From the NCBI RefSeq assembly GCF_015355785.1, contig NZ_JADKYW010000005.1:1305394-1369393 (forward strand): a DNA stretch of 64,000 bases, written 5' to 3'. Both the position numbers and the translations under genes were made by a program. The stretch is from Arthrobacter gandavensis. GTDB lineage: Bacteria; Actinomycetota; Actinomycetes; Actinomycetales; Micrococcaceae. Below the pieces are notes generated by a model. It saw only the letters and a program-made list of their open reading frames with translations, ran no database searches and was not told the origin of the DNA. Positions 26,992-35,432 of the stretch are shown here, one piece after another; positions within the stretch are counted from its first letter, which is position 1; every line of letters begins with the position of its first letter.

Positions 26992-27387
26992 CTATCCCGG
27001 ACGGCGGAACACCTTGCCGCTGCGCTGCAGGAAGGCCAGTTCGAAAGCCAGCTTGTTGTCCAGCGGAAGCGGACGCGCCGGCGCCGGCGCCGGCGGAAGG
27101 CATGTTGGCAGCTGTTCCGGGAGCTGCACCGCAACCGTGGTGTGCCCGCCCGCAACGGGCCGCGAGGGCACTTCGTCTGCGCGGGCGAGGAGTTCGTCCA
27201 GGGCCAGCGCGTCCAGATGCGATGCACGTGAAAGGTTCACTATCAGGTCTGCCCCCAGCAGGGCAGTATGCCGGAGGATGCCCACCAGATCGCCGCAGTT
27301 CTCCGGGACCAGGCATCCGCGCACCTCTATGCAGGCGGATGAGGTCTTTGTGTCGATTCGTACCAGTACCCGCAGGTTGTGCTCCAT
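26992..27387 (-). CDS. STAS-like domain protein (anti-anti-sigma type)
   Basis: ATG at 27387 has GGAG 5 bp upstream and gives 131 residues. The N-terminal 90 residues have the STAS pattern: a short strand, then TKTSSACIEVRGCLVPENCGDL, then LIVNLSRASHLDALALDELL. That last segment is where anti-anti-sigma factors carry the phosphorylatable Ser/Thr of a DxSG motif. Here it reads NLSRASHLD, so control by phosphorylation is uncertain. An in-frame ATG at 27420 is an alternative start. A Pro/Ala-rich C-terminal tail follows. Confidence 0.65.
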   Translation of the reverse strand: MEHNLRVLVRIDTKTSSACIEVRGCLVPENCGDLVGILRHTALLGADLIVNLSRASHLDALALDELLARADEVPSRPVAGGHTTVAVQLPEQLPTCLPPAPAPARPLPLDNKLAFELAFLQRSGKVFRRPG

Positions 27388-27541
27388 GCCAGCTCCACGC
27401 ACAAGAAGAATCCGCGGCATCTGCTTAACCTGACCTGAATATAGCAGCGGACCAAGGCCGGTGTCGCCCGTCGGCGGACTCCTGCGCGGGAATAACCGGG
27501 TACCCGCCCGCAGGGTTGCGGTGCGCCGGTGCGCGCGGTGG

Positions 27542-28678
27542 CTACTCGTGTCCCGCGGCGAGCACCGTATCCACGGTCGCCTCTGCGATCGCTTCCTCCT
27601 CGTCCGTCGGGACAACCAGCACTTCGATCGCCGAATCCGCGGAACTGATCCTCCGGACCTCTTCCGAGCGCACTGCGTTGGCCTCCGGATCGAGGCGCAC
27701 GTTCAGCGCGCCGAGCAGATCCACCACCTGCGCCCTGAAGTCGCCCGCGTTCTCGCCGATCCCGGCCGTAAAGACGATTGCCTGCGCACCTCCCACGGCT
27801 ACGTGGTAGGCCCCGATGTATTTCGCCAGCCGGTACGCAGCGATTTCAAGTGCCAGCCTGGCCTGCTCGTTGCCTGCCTCGGCGTCCTGTTCCACCTCGC
27901 GCATATCCGCGGCACCGCCCAGCGCCAGCAGCCCGGATTCCCGGTTCAGCAGGTTATCGATGTCATCCGGGCCGTAACCCTCCCGGCCCAGGAATACCAG
28001 GATGGACGGGTCAATGTCTCCGGAACGGGTTCCCATGACCAGACCTGCCATGGGGGTGAAGCCCATGGAAGTGTCGACGCTCCGGCCGTTCTGGAGGGCC
28101 GTCACGGAGGCGCCGTTGCCCAGATGGGCGATCACGCCGTCGAAATGCTCCAGCGGGACACCCAGGAAATCCGCGGCCAGCCCGCTCACATAGTCGCAGC
28201 TGGTCCCGTGGAAACCGTAGCGGCGGATCCCGTACCGCCGGTACAGGGACTGCGGAATGGCGTAGCGCCATGCGCGCTGGGGAAGGGTGCGGTGGAAGGC
28301 GGTGTCAAAGACCGCCACCTGCGGGATGCCCGGATACAGGTCCGCTACGGCACGGATGCCCATGGCGCTGGCTGGATTGTGCAGCGGGGCCAGCGGGCTG
28401 AGCCGCTCGATGGCACGGGTGATCTCATTGTCCACCAGGACAGGCTGGCTGAAGCGCTCGCCGCCGTGGACCACCCGGTGCCCAACGGCGTCAATCGGCT
28501 TCCCGTCCAGGGCTTCGGCGACTTCCCGGTGCAGCCGCACCAGCGCCTCGTGGTGGTCCGGCACCTCCTGGCCGCCAATGCGGTCAATGAGCCCCTTGGC
28601 CACTACCTCGCGGGTAGCAGTGTCCCGCACCTGGTACTTCAATGACGAGGATCCGGAGTTGACCACAAGAACCAGCAT
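27542..28678 (-). CDS. ackA: Acetate kinase
   Basis: AckA interconverts acetyl phosphate plus ADP with acetate plus ATP. The 378 residues include the N-terminal NSGSSSLKYQ, HRVVHGG, the FDTAFH segment with a catalytic Asp, the family motif HGTSCDYV and a C-terminal FTAGIGENAG. The start directly follows the pta stop without a gap. The pair runs acetate overflow or assimilation. Confidence 0.97.
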   Translation of the reverse strand: MLVLVVNSGSSSLKYQVRDTATREVVAKGLIDRIGGQEVPDHHEALVRLHREVAEALDGKPIDAVGHRVVHGGERFSQPVLVDNEITRAIERLSPLAPLHNPASAMGIRAVADLYPGIPQVAVFDTAFHRTLPQRAWRYAIPQSLYRRYGIRRYGFHGTSCDYVSGLAADFLGVPLEHFDGVIAHLGNGASVTALQNGRSVDTSMGFTPMAGLVMGTRSGDIDPSILVFLGREGYGPDDIDNLLNRESGLLALGGAADMREVEQDAEAGNEQARLALEIAAYRLAKYIGAYHVAVGGAQAIVFTAGIGENAGDFRAQVVDLLGALNVRLDPEANAVRSEEVRRISSADSAIEVLVVPTDEEEAIAEATVDTVLAAGHE

Positions 28679-30751
28679 TCAGTCCTCCTGCGCCTGGACG
28701 GCGGTGATGGCCACGGTGTTGACAATGTCGTCAACGGTGCAGCCGCGGGAAAGGTCGTTGACCGGTTTGCGCAGGCCCTGGAGTATTGGGCCGACTGCCA
28801 CTGCCCCGGCGGACTGCTGGACGGCCTTGTAGGTGTTGTTGCCGGTGTTCAGGTCCGGGAAGATGAACACCGTGGCCTGGCCGGCCACGGTGGACCCGGG
28901 AGCCTTGGAAGCGGCCACCGAGACATCAACCGCGGCGTCGTACTGGATGGGGCCCTCCACGGGCAGATCGGGCCGGGCGCTGCGGACCATCTCGGTTGCC
29001 TGGCGTACCTTCTCCACGGAGTCCCCCTTGCCGGAAACGCCCGTCGAGTAGGAAAGCATGGCGACCCGGGGCGTGATTCCAAACTGCTCGGCCGTGGCTG
29101 CGGAGGCCAGGGCAATGTCCGCGAGCTGCGCGGCGTCCGGGTCCGGGTTCACCGCGCAGTCGCCGTAGACCAGCACCCGGTCCTGGAGCAGCATCAGGAA
29201 CACCGAGGAGACAATTTGCACGTTTTCCCTGGTGCGGATGAACTCCAGTGCGGGGCGGATGGTGTTGGCGGTGGTGTGCGCGGCACCGGAAACCATTCCG
29301 TCCACCCTGCCCAGCTTCACCATCATGGTGCCGAAGTATGCCCCTTGAAGCATGCGTTCGGCCGCTTCATCGAGGGTGACGCCCTTTTTGGCCCGCAGCT
29401 GCTGGTATTCCCGGGCGAAATCGTCCCTCATCCCGCTGGTGGCCGGGTTAATCACGGTTATTCCGCTGAGGTCTATGCCTTCGCTGGCGGCCAGTTCCCG
29501 CACCTCGTCGGCGGGCCCGAGGAGCGTGAGGGCGCAGACATCCCGGCGCCTCAGGATCTCGGCCGCACGCAGGATCCGCACATCCAGCCCTTCGGGGAGC
29601 ACGATGTGCCGGCGGCTGGTGCGGGCCCGGACAATGAGTTCGTTCAGGAACCGCAGCGGCGTCGTTTTCTCCGGGCGGGGGAGCTCCAGGCGTTCAAGCA
29701 GTTCCTTTTCGTCGACGTAGCGGGACCAGACACCCAGCGCCGCGGCGACCTTGCGCGGCTGGCCCGTGGCGATTTCGCCGCGGACGTTGCTGACGTCCCG
29801 CGCCGCGGCATACGTGTCCGAATCGACGGCGAAGACCGGGAAGGGCGCCTGGGCCAGGAGCGCCAGGATTCCAGCTTCCAGCGGCAGGCCGCCGGTGAGG
29901 ATCATGCCGCTGGGGACGGGGAACTCGGAGGAGAAGGAAGACGCCAGCGCTGCCACCATCACGTCCGCCCGGTCACCGGGAGCGATCACCAGCGAGCCGT
30001 CGGCCAGCTGCCCAATGAAGTTCCCCACCGTCATGGCCGCCACCTTCACCCCGGTGACGTCCCGTTCCAGGGAACGGCTGCCGGCAATCTGCCGCGCGGT
30101 GAGCGCCTTGGCCACTTCCGAGACCGAGGGCTGGGAGATTTCGGCCAGTTCCGGCAGCACGTAGACCGGCCGGTTGGAAGCCCCGGGCCGGACGTGGGCG
30201 CGCAGCTCATCCACGGCGTCTTCCCCGGCCCGGTTCACCATGACGGCCAGCAGGTCGCACTTGGCGGCCGCGAGCTCGCGGCGGGCCACGTCGACGGCGT
30301 CTGCCACCTCTTCCACGCCCAGGTCCTGCGCGTTCACCACCGCCATGACCATGGCACCCAGGTTGTTCGCAAGCCGTGCGTTGAGATCGAACTCCAGGGC
30401 GACGTCGTGCCCTGAAAGGTCCGTGCCCTCCACGATCACCACGTCACAGTTCGCCGCGATTTCGCTGTAGACCGCCAGGCAGCGCGCATCCACCTCGCCG
30501 CGTTCACCGGCAACCAGCAGGGCACGCAGCTCCGGTCGGGTCAGGCCGCCGCGGCAGTTGGCGGTGCTGAGGTCGAAGCGGCGCTGCATCAGCCGCACCA
30601 TTGGATCATCGTCGCGGTCGGTGCCCTCCACGATTGGGCGGAAGAAGCCGATCCGGTCCGCGTGCCGCTGGAGCATGTCCGCGAGGCCAAGGCTGATCAG
30701 GGACTTGCCGGATCCCGGAGTCATGGCGCTCACATAGATTCCTCGGGCCAT
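28679..30751 (-). CDS. pta: Phosphate acetyltransferase (long form)
   Basis: Pta exchanges CoA of acetyl-CoA for phosphate to make acetyl phosphate. The 690 residues are the long, three-domain form. It has an N-terminal BioD-like P-loop domain (TPGSGKSLISLGLA at about 11-24), a middle DRTGG-type domain (about 215-330) and a C-terminal PTA catalytic domain from about 365. The catalytic domain includes VSGAAHTTANTIRPAL and MLSYSTGVSGKG. It is followed without gap by ackA. Confidence 0.96.
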   Translation of the reverse strand: MARGIYVSAMTPGSGKSLISLGLADMLQRHADRIGFFRPIVEGTDRDDDPMVRLMQRRFDLSTANCRGGLTRPELRALLVAGERGEVDARCLAVYSEIAANCDVVIVEGTDLSGHDVALEFDLNARLANNLGAMVMAVVNAQDLGVEEVADAVDVARRELAAAKCDLLAVMVNRAGEDAVDELRAHVRPGASNRPVYVLPELAEISQPSVSEVAKALTARQIAGSRSLERDVTGVKVAAMTVGNFIGQLADGSLVIAPGDRADVMVAALASSFSSEFPVPSGMILTGGLPLEAGILALLAQAPFPVFAVDSDTYAAARDVSNVRGEIATGQPRKVAAALGVWSRYVDEKELLERLELPRPEKTTPLRFLNELIVRARTSRRHIVLPEGLDVRILRAAEILRRRDVCALTLLGPADEVRELAASEGIDLSGITVINPATSGMRDDFAREYQQLRAKKGVTLDEAAERMLQGAYFGTMMVKLGRVDGMVSGAAHTTANTIRPALEFIRTRENVQIVSSVFLMLLQDRVLVYGDCAVNPDPDAAQLADIALASAATAEQFGITPRVAMLSYSTGVSGKGDSVEKVRQATEMVRSARPDLPVEGPIQYDAAVDVSVAASKAPGSTVAGQATVFIFPDLNTGNNTYKAVQQSAGAVAVGPILQGLRKPVNDLSRGCTVDDIVNTVAITAVQAQED

Positions 30752-30908
30752 CGCGATGTCCGTTCTGTTAGGAAAGCGCCCGCGCGCAGACAGGCTTAAT
30801 CCATACTCGCAAAGCGAACTGCACTTAGCCAGCAGCCTGCGTTTACACTTATACCCGCGGCCTTCTTATGGCTGTTCCTGGCATCCCCCACAGCAAGGAC
30901 CCGAGCAA

Positions 30909-32441
30909 GTGAGCCTGTTCCGCACCAAGCCTATTGAGCAATCACTCGCAGACGCCGATGAGGAGGGCAGGCGCCTCAAACGGTCCCTGACCACGTGGGA
31001 CTTGATGATCATGGGCGTGGCCGTGGCCGTGGGCGCCGGCATCTTCTCCGTTGGCGCCAAAGCCGCGGCCCAGTTCTCCGGTCCGGCAGTCACGCTGTCC
31101 TTCATCCTTGCGGCCGTCACCTGTGCCCTGGCCATCATGTGCTACGCGGAATTCGCCACGGCCATCCCGGTTGCCGGGTCCGCGTACGTCTTCACGTACG
31201 CCACCATGGGCGAGCTGATCGCCTGGATTATCGGCTGGAACCTCATCCTCGAGCTTTTCACGGCCGCGGCCGTCATCGCCAAGTACTGGGGGATCTACCT
31301 CAGCGAGGTCTTTGGGCTGATTGGATGGGACATTCCGCCCACCATTTCCCTCGGCCCGGTGGACATGACGTGGGGTCCGTTCCTGATCGTGGCCCTCTTC
31401 ACCGTGCTGCTGGTGATGGGCACCAAGCTCTCCGCCCGCGTCGGCAACGTCTTCACCCTGATCAAGATCGGCGTCGTGCTGTTCGTGATCGTGGTCGGCT
31501 TCTTCTACATCGACTTCGAGAACTACACGCCGTTCATCCCGGATGCGGTTTCCACCGAATCTGCCGGCACCGAAGGCGTGATGGCGCAGTCGCTCTTCTC
31601 CTTCATGACAGGCGCAGCGCCGGCCCAGTACGGCGTGCTGGGTGTCTTCGCCGGTGCGGCAGTGGTGTTCTTCGCCTTCATCGGGTTCGACGTCGTTGCC
31701 ACCTCCGCGGAAGAGGTCAAGAATCCCGGACGCACCCTGCCCCGCGGCATCTTCGCCGGCCTGGCCGTTGTGACCGCCCTGTACATCGGCGTCTCCCTGG
31801 CGCTGACCGGCATGGTTTCCTACACTGAGCTCGCCTCAGTTGAAGCACCCAACCTGGCTACAGCCTTCAGCCTGGTGGGCAATACCGGCGCGGCGCAGGT
31901 CATCGCCATCGGCTCGCTGATCGGCCTGACCACCGTCATCATGGTGCTGCTGATGGGCCTGGCCCGCGTGGTGCTGGCCATGTCCCGCGACGGGCTGCTG
32001 CCCCGTGCACTGTCCCGGACCAGCTCCAAGCACGCCACGCCGGCCCGCCTGCAGATCCTCTGCGGCGTCCTGGTTGCCCTGGTGGCCGGCTTCACCCAGG
32101 TGGACGTGCTGGAGGAAATGATCAACATCGGCACGCTGTCAGCATTCGTCGTCGTCAGCGCGGGTGTGCTGGTGCTGCGCCGCAAGCGCCCGGACCTCAG
32201 GCCCGCCTTCCGGGTGCCGTTTGGTCCGGTCCTTCCGGTGCTCTCAACCCTGCTGTGCCTGTACCTGATGACCAACCTGTCCGTCGAAACCTGGATCTAC
32301 TTCCTGTTCTGGCTGGCATTCGGATTCCTGCTGTATTTCGTCTACGGGCGGCGCCGTTCCCGGCTGAACCCGAAGAACGCAGAAACGCCTGAGGCCGGCG
32401 GCGCCCCCGCGGTGGCGCCGCAGACCTCCTCGGACCAGTAG
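30909..32441 (+). CDS. APC-superfamily amino acid permease (cationic amino acid transporter-like)
   Basis: GTG at 30909 is chosen because the protein then starts VSLFRTKPIEQSLADAD, a cytoplasmic N-terminus typical of CAT-type permeases, and AAGGA lies upstream. The 510-residue product has 12-13 hydrophobic segments and the consensus VAVAVGAGIFSVGAKAA in TM1. It has FIGFDVVATSAEEVKNPGRT after TM7 and a short charged tail. It imports amino acids; which ones is not readable. Confidence 0.9.
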   Translation: MSLFRTKPIEQSLADADEEGRRLKRSLTTWDLMIMGVAVAVGAGIFSVGAKAAAQFSGPAVTLSFILAAVTCALAIMCYAEFATAIPVAGSAYVFTYATMGELIAWIIGWNLILELFTAAAVIAKYWGIYLSEVFGLIGWDIPPTISLGPVDMTWGPFLIVALFTVLLVMGTKLSARVGNVFTLIKIGVVLFVIVVGFFYIDFENYTPFIPDAVSTESAGTEGVMAQSLFSFMTGAAPAQYGVLGVFAGAAVVFFAFIGFDVVATSAEEVKNPGRTLPRGIFAGLAVVTALYIGVSLALTGMVSYTELASVEAPNLATAFSLVGNTGAAQVIAIGSLIGLTTVIMVLLMGLARVVLAMSRDGLLPRALSRTSSKHATPARLQILCGVLVALVAGFTQVDVLEEMINIGTLSAFVVVSAGVLVLRRKRPDLRPAFRVPFGPVLPVLSTLLCLYLMTNLSVETWIYFLFWLAFGFLLYFVYGRRRSRLNPKNAETPEAGGAPAVAPQTSSDQ

Positions 32442-32502
32442 TTTTGGTCCGCCGCGCGGCGGAACAGTTCAGGTTCGCGGCCTCCGATGGCAGACTGGGC
32501 GC

Positions 32503-32853
32503 ATGCTAGTTGCCTTCTCAGTTGCCCCGTCCGGTGTCGGCCCCGAAACTGCCCCCGAGGGGCCGTCCGCTGACGCGTCGGTGCACGACGCCGTTGCCGC
32601 AGCCGTCAAAATTGTCCGCCAGTCCGGCCTGCCGAACCGCACGGACGCCATGTTCACCACGATCGAGGGTGAGTGGGACGACGTCATGGATGTCATCCGC
32701 CGCGCCACGGAAGCCGTCGGCCGGTACGGGAGCCGGGTGTCCCTGGTGCTCAAAGCGGACATCCGTCCGGGCCATACCGGAGAACTTGCCGGCAAGGTTG
32801 AGCGGCTGGAACAGGTACTGGCGGCAGAAGACGAATACCGGGGCCACTCCTAG
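32503..32853 (+). CDS. Thiamine-binding family protein (MTH1187/YkoF type)
   Basis: The 116-residue cytoplasmic protein has the ferredoxin-like pattern of the MTH1187 family: VAFSVAPSG, SVHDAVAAAVKIVRQSGLP, then FTTIEGEWDDVMDVIRRA and a C-terminal VSLVLKADIRPGH. Family members bind thiamine or its parts. No TPP riboswitch or thiamine gene is adjacent, so a role in thiamine handling is only family-based. Confidence 0.85.
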   Translation: MLVAFSVAPSGVGPETAPEGPSADASVHDAVAAAVKIVRQSGLPNRTDAMFTTIEGEWDDVMDVIRRATEAVGRYGSRVSLVLKADIRPGHTGELAGKVERLEQVLAAEDEYRGHS

Positions 32854-32964
32854 CTGTTTTCCTGCCGGTGGGTGGCCCGCGGCCGCCCGGGACTGCCCGT
32901 GGCCCCGCCTGCCGGCGGCCGCCCGGATCCGTGGAGCCGGCCGCCTGAAGCCTAAGCTGGAACC

Positions 32965-33000
32965 ATGAGCCCTATCCACCTTCCCCCGGCTGTTTCCTGA
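32965..33000 (+). CDS. Possible 11-residue leader ORF before the SpeE-like gene
   Basis: ATG at 32965 reads MSPIHLPPAVS and stops with TGA at 32998-33000. That stop overlaps the next gene's ATG by one base (TGATG). The downstream start has no clear ribosome-binding site of its own, so coupling through this short ORF is possible. Support is only positional. Confidence 0.25.
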   Translation: MSPIHLPPAVS

Positions 33001-33893
33001 TGGGCCGCCAGCGTCCCGGCAAGGGCGCGTCCGGTGAAGCCGCTGTTTCCGGCGGCGGCCCGGTGGCCGGCCGCTATGAGATCGACACCGGAACCTGCGA
33101 ACTGCTGCCGGACCAGTTCTCCTCCACCGGCTGGCTGCTCAAGATCAACGGCGTGCATTCCTCCCATATAGACCTGGCGGACCCGCGTGAGCTGGATTTC
33201 GAGTACATGCGCTGGATCGCCGCACTGGTGGAATCCCGCTTCCCCGCGGACACCAGGCTGAGGGCGCTGCACCTGGGCGGCGGCGCGTGCTCCATGGCCC
33301 GGTACTTCGCGGACGCCTATCCCGGTGCCCGGCAGGTCGTCGTCGAACTGGACGGAAAACTGGCCGAACTGGTGCGCGGCTGGTTCGACCTTCCCCGGTC
33401 CCCGCTGATGCGGCTGCGCGTGGGCGAAGCCCGGGAGGTCACTGAATCCCTCAGCGAAGCCAGCCGGGACCTGATCATCCGCGACGTCTTCGCGGGGGAC
33501 AAGACCCCGGTGCCGCTGACCTCCGCAGAGTTCCTGGTCCACGCCAAGCGGGTCCTGGCAGTGGACGGACTGTATGTGGTCAACTGCGGAGACTCACCCG
33601 ACTTGAAAACGGCGCGGCGGGAAGCAGCAACTGTCGCGTCGGCCTTTCGGCACACCGCCATCGTTGCCGACCCAGCCATGCTCAAGGGCAGGCGCTTCGG
33701 CAACATCATCATCGCCGGTTCCGACGTGCCCTTCGCCGAGGATGCCTCGCTGCCGCGTACCCTGCTGGGCGGGGCGATGCCGGCCCGCCTCTGGGAGGAC
33801 GCGAAGGTCCGGTCCTTCGGGCGAGGCTCCGCGGTGATCCACGATCCGGGGATTCCCGACGCCGGGAACGGCGGGGAACAGCAGCCGGCCTGA
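33000..33893 (+). CDS. Spermidine synthase-like methyltransferase-fold protein
   Basis: The 297-residue soluble protein has the Rossmann core of polyamine synthases: LRALHLGGGACSMARYFA, VVVELDGKLAELVR with the Glu/Asp cofactor-binding pair, RLRVGEAREV and DLIIRDVFAGDKTP. In true SpeE the active site has a DxxD-type element; here it is RDVFAGD, so polyamine synthesis is not assured. Many actinobacteria have such SpeE-like proteins of unknown reaction. It is followed by the IS-disrupted terminator. Confidence 0.8.
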   Translation: MGRQRPGKGASGEAAVSGGGPVAGRYEIDTGTCELLPDQFSSTGWLLKINGVHSSHIDLADPRELDFEYMRWIAALVESRFPADTRLRALHLGGGACSMARYFADAYPGARQVVVELDGKLAELVRGWFDLPRSPLMRLRVGEAREVTESLSEASRDLIIRDVFAGDKTPVPLTSAEFLVHAKRVLAVDGLYVVNCGDSPDLKTARREAATVASAFRHTAIVADPAMLKGRRFGNIIIAGSDVPFAEDASLPRTLLGGAMPARLWEDAKVRSFGRGSAVIHDPGIPDAGNGGEQQPA

Positions 33894-33978
33894 GGCGCAG
33901 CATGGGTCCACAAAAACAAAAAGGGTGCCCCTGCCAAACTGAACTGCTCCCCGAAAGTTGGACTGGCCAAATAAGATC

Positions 33979-34785
33979 CTAGGCCGCGAGGGCCTGAGCA
34001 CGGTATTGCACCGGGCTCAGGCCCTCGAGCTTTGTCGAGATGCGTTCATTGTTGTACCAGCCGATGTACTCGCGGAGCTGCGCTGCCAGGGCATCGGTGT
34101 TCAGGAACCGGACCCGGTGGAACAGCTCTTCCTTCAGATGACCGAAGAAGTTCTCCATCACCGCGTTGTCGTAGCAGTTACCTTTGCGCGACATTGACTG
34201 GACTGCGCCGGCATCATTGAGCAGAGCACGCCAGGACCGGTGCTGATACTGGAAGCCCTGATCCGAATGAACCATCGGCGCTTCACCAGACCTTAGGCTG
34301 GCCAGGGCATCGCGCAGGCACGAATTCGTGAGCTCCAGGTTCGGGGAGTCCCCGACCGAAAAAGACACTACCTGCCGGTCGTAGAGATCCATCACCGGTG
34401 AAAGATAGAGCTTGCGGTCACCGACACTGAACTCAGTCACGTCCGTAACCCATTTCTGGTTTGGTGCAGCAGCTTCGAATTCCCGGTTCAACAGGTTCGG
34501 CGCCACTACACCTTGCTCGCCGCGGTAAGAGGCGTAGCGTTTCCTGCGCCGGACTTTACAGACCAGCCGAAGAGAGCGCATCAGCTTCAAGACGGTCTTT
34601 TTCGCCACGGTCCAACCCTGCTTGACCAGTACCGTGTGGATGCGGCGGTGACCGTACCGGGCATGGTTCTTCTCGAAGATTTCCCGGACTGCGGCTTTGA
34701 GCTCAGCTTGTGGGTCCGGGTTCTGTAAGCGGGCTTGGTGGTAGAAAAACGTTGACCGAGCCAAGCCGGCCACGTCAAGGAGCAA
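33979..34785 (-). CDS. IS3-family transposase OrfB (DDE catalytic part)
   Basis: The 268-residue frame holds the rve integrase core with all three acidic residues. These are Asp in KWVTDVTEF, Asp in MVHSDQGFQYQ and Glu in YDNAVMENFFGHLKEE. Residues about 20-60 form an HTH_21 region with KNHARYGHRRIH. Normal expression is by -1 frameshift from orfA: the frame is open upstream to the heptamer at 34842-34848, so the listed TTG start need not be used. Confidence 0.95.
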   Translation of the reverse strand: MLLDVAGLARSTFFYHQARLQNPDPQAELKAAVREIFEKNHARYGHRRIHTVLVKQGWTVAKKTVLKLMRSLRLVCKVRRRKRYASYRGEQGVVAPNLLNREFEAAAPNQKWVTDVTEFSVGDRKLYLSPVMDLYDRQVVSFSVGDSPNLELTNSCLRDALASLRSGEAPMVHSDQGFQYQHRSWRALLNDAGAVQSMSRKGNCYDNAVMENFFGHLKEELFHRVRFLNTDALAAQLREYIGWYNNERISTKLEGLSPVQYRAQALAA

Positions 34786-34829
34786 GTCCAGACGGTGCTC
34801 GGCCTTGAGGGCGATGACAGCGCGGACTT

Positions 34830-35318
34830 TTAGCGCCGTTCCTTTCCCCTCAAGGCCTGAACTTTTCCCAGGAAGGCTACTTCTGCCCGCAGCCGCTCGT
34901 TCTCCCTACGCAACCGTTCAAGCTCCGACACCGGCCGCGCAGGAGCTTCGGTCAGCGCTTTCGGACGGCCCTTCGGTTTAGGACGCAAGCCCTCTTCGCC
35001 TTCGCTGCGGTACTTACTGACCCACGCCTTGATGAGATTGGGTGAGGACAGCTGGAACTCCTGAGCCAAGGCGACCTTCGTTTCTCCTGCAAGAAAGCGC
35101 TGAACAACCATGAGCTTGAACTCAAACGAAAACTTACGCTTGGTTGGCTTGGCCAATAGTGTTGTCCCTCCGCGCACTCTCCAGCGGTCGTATAACCCGT
35201 TTGCAGCCTTCTTGCTCACGCCAAGCTTCATGGCTACCGACTTGTACCCCCAACCCAGCTCAAATAAGGCTACCGCTGCCTCACGCTGCTCTTCCGACAA
35301 TGAACTGCTGCTGTGCAT
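34830..35318 (-). CDS. IS3-family transposase OrfA (HTH part)
   Basis: The 162-residue protein has an N-terminal HTH (ALFELGWGYKSVAMKLGVSK), a second HTH (VALAQEFQLSSPNLIKAWVS) and a C-terminal leucine-zipper region (SELERLRRENERLRAEVAFL). These drive end recognition and multimerisation. Its last codons overlap the frameshift site that feeds ribosomes into orfB. Confidence 0.94.
   Translation of the reverse strand: MHSSSSLSEEQREAAVALFELGWGYKSVAMKLGVSKKAANGLYDRWRVRGGTTLLAKPTKRKFSFEFKLMVVQRFLAGETKVALAQEFQLSSPNLIKAWVSKYRSEGEEGLRPKPKGRPKALTEAPARPVSELERLRRENERLRAEVAFLGKVQALRGKERR
34842..34848 (-). other. Programmed -1 frameshift heptamer
   Basis: Read on the minus strand in orfA phase the site is G GGA AAG, an X XXY YYZ slippery heptamer. 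It lies four codons before the orfA stop. A -1 slip continues in the orfB frame with no stop codon before the catalytic domain, giving an OrfAB fusion. Confidence 0.8.
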
Positions 35319-35432
35319 AGAACTGCTCCCCGAGAGTGAACTGATTTCTCAGTCCAACTTTCGGGGAGCAGTTCAAACCGGCAGGGGCACCCTTTTAGGT
35401 CTTTGGCGGCTTGGCGGCCGGCGGAAAGGGTC

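Larger units (their letters stand above)
33940..35375 (-). mobile_element. Complete IS3-family (IS150-like) insertion sequence
   Basis: The element is 1436 bp. Its ends are perfect 25-bp inverted repeats (33940-33964 and 35351-35375), beginning TGAACTGCTCCCCG. It is flanked by a 3-bp AAC duplication (33937-33939 and 35376-35378), as expected for IS3. It carries orfA and orfB in -1 register with a slippery heptamer. All parts are intact, so it looks recent and potentially active. It sits in the loop of a terminator. Confidence 0.97.
33919..35396. terminator. Bidirectional terminator split by the IS3 element
   Basis: The left arm AAAAGGGTGCCCCTGCC (33919-33935) and right arm GGCAGGGGCACCCTTTT (35380-35396) are exact reverse complements. 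They lie immediately outside the IS and its 3-bp target duplication. Removing the IS and one AAC copy restores a 17-bp stem with a 5-nt loop and A/T runs. This would be a normal terminator between the convergent SpeE-like and purine permease genes. Confidence 0.9.

Noticed and set aside
29216-30415. 399-codon plus-strand open frame
   Set aside because: It is antisense to pta, with no recognisable domain.
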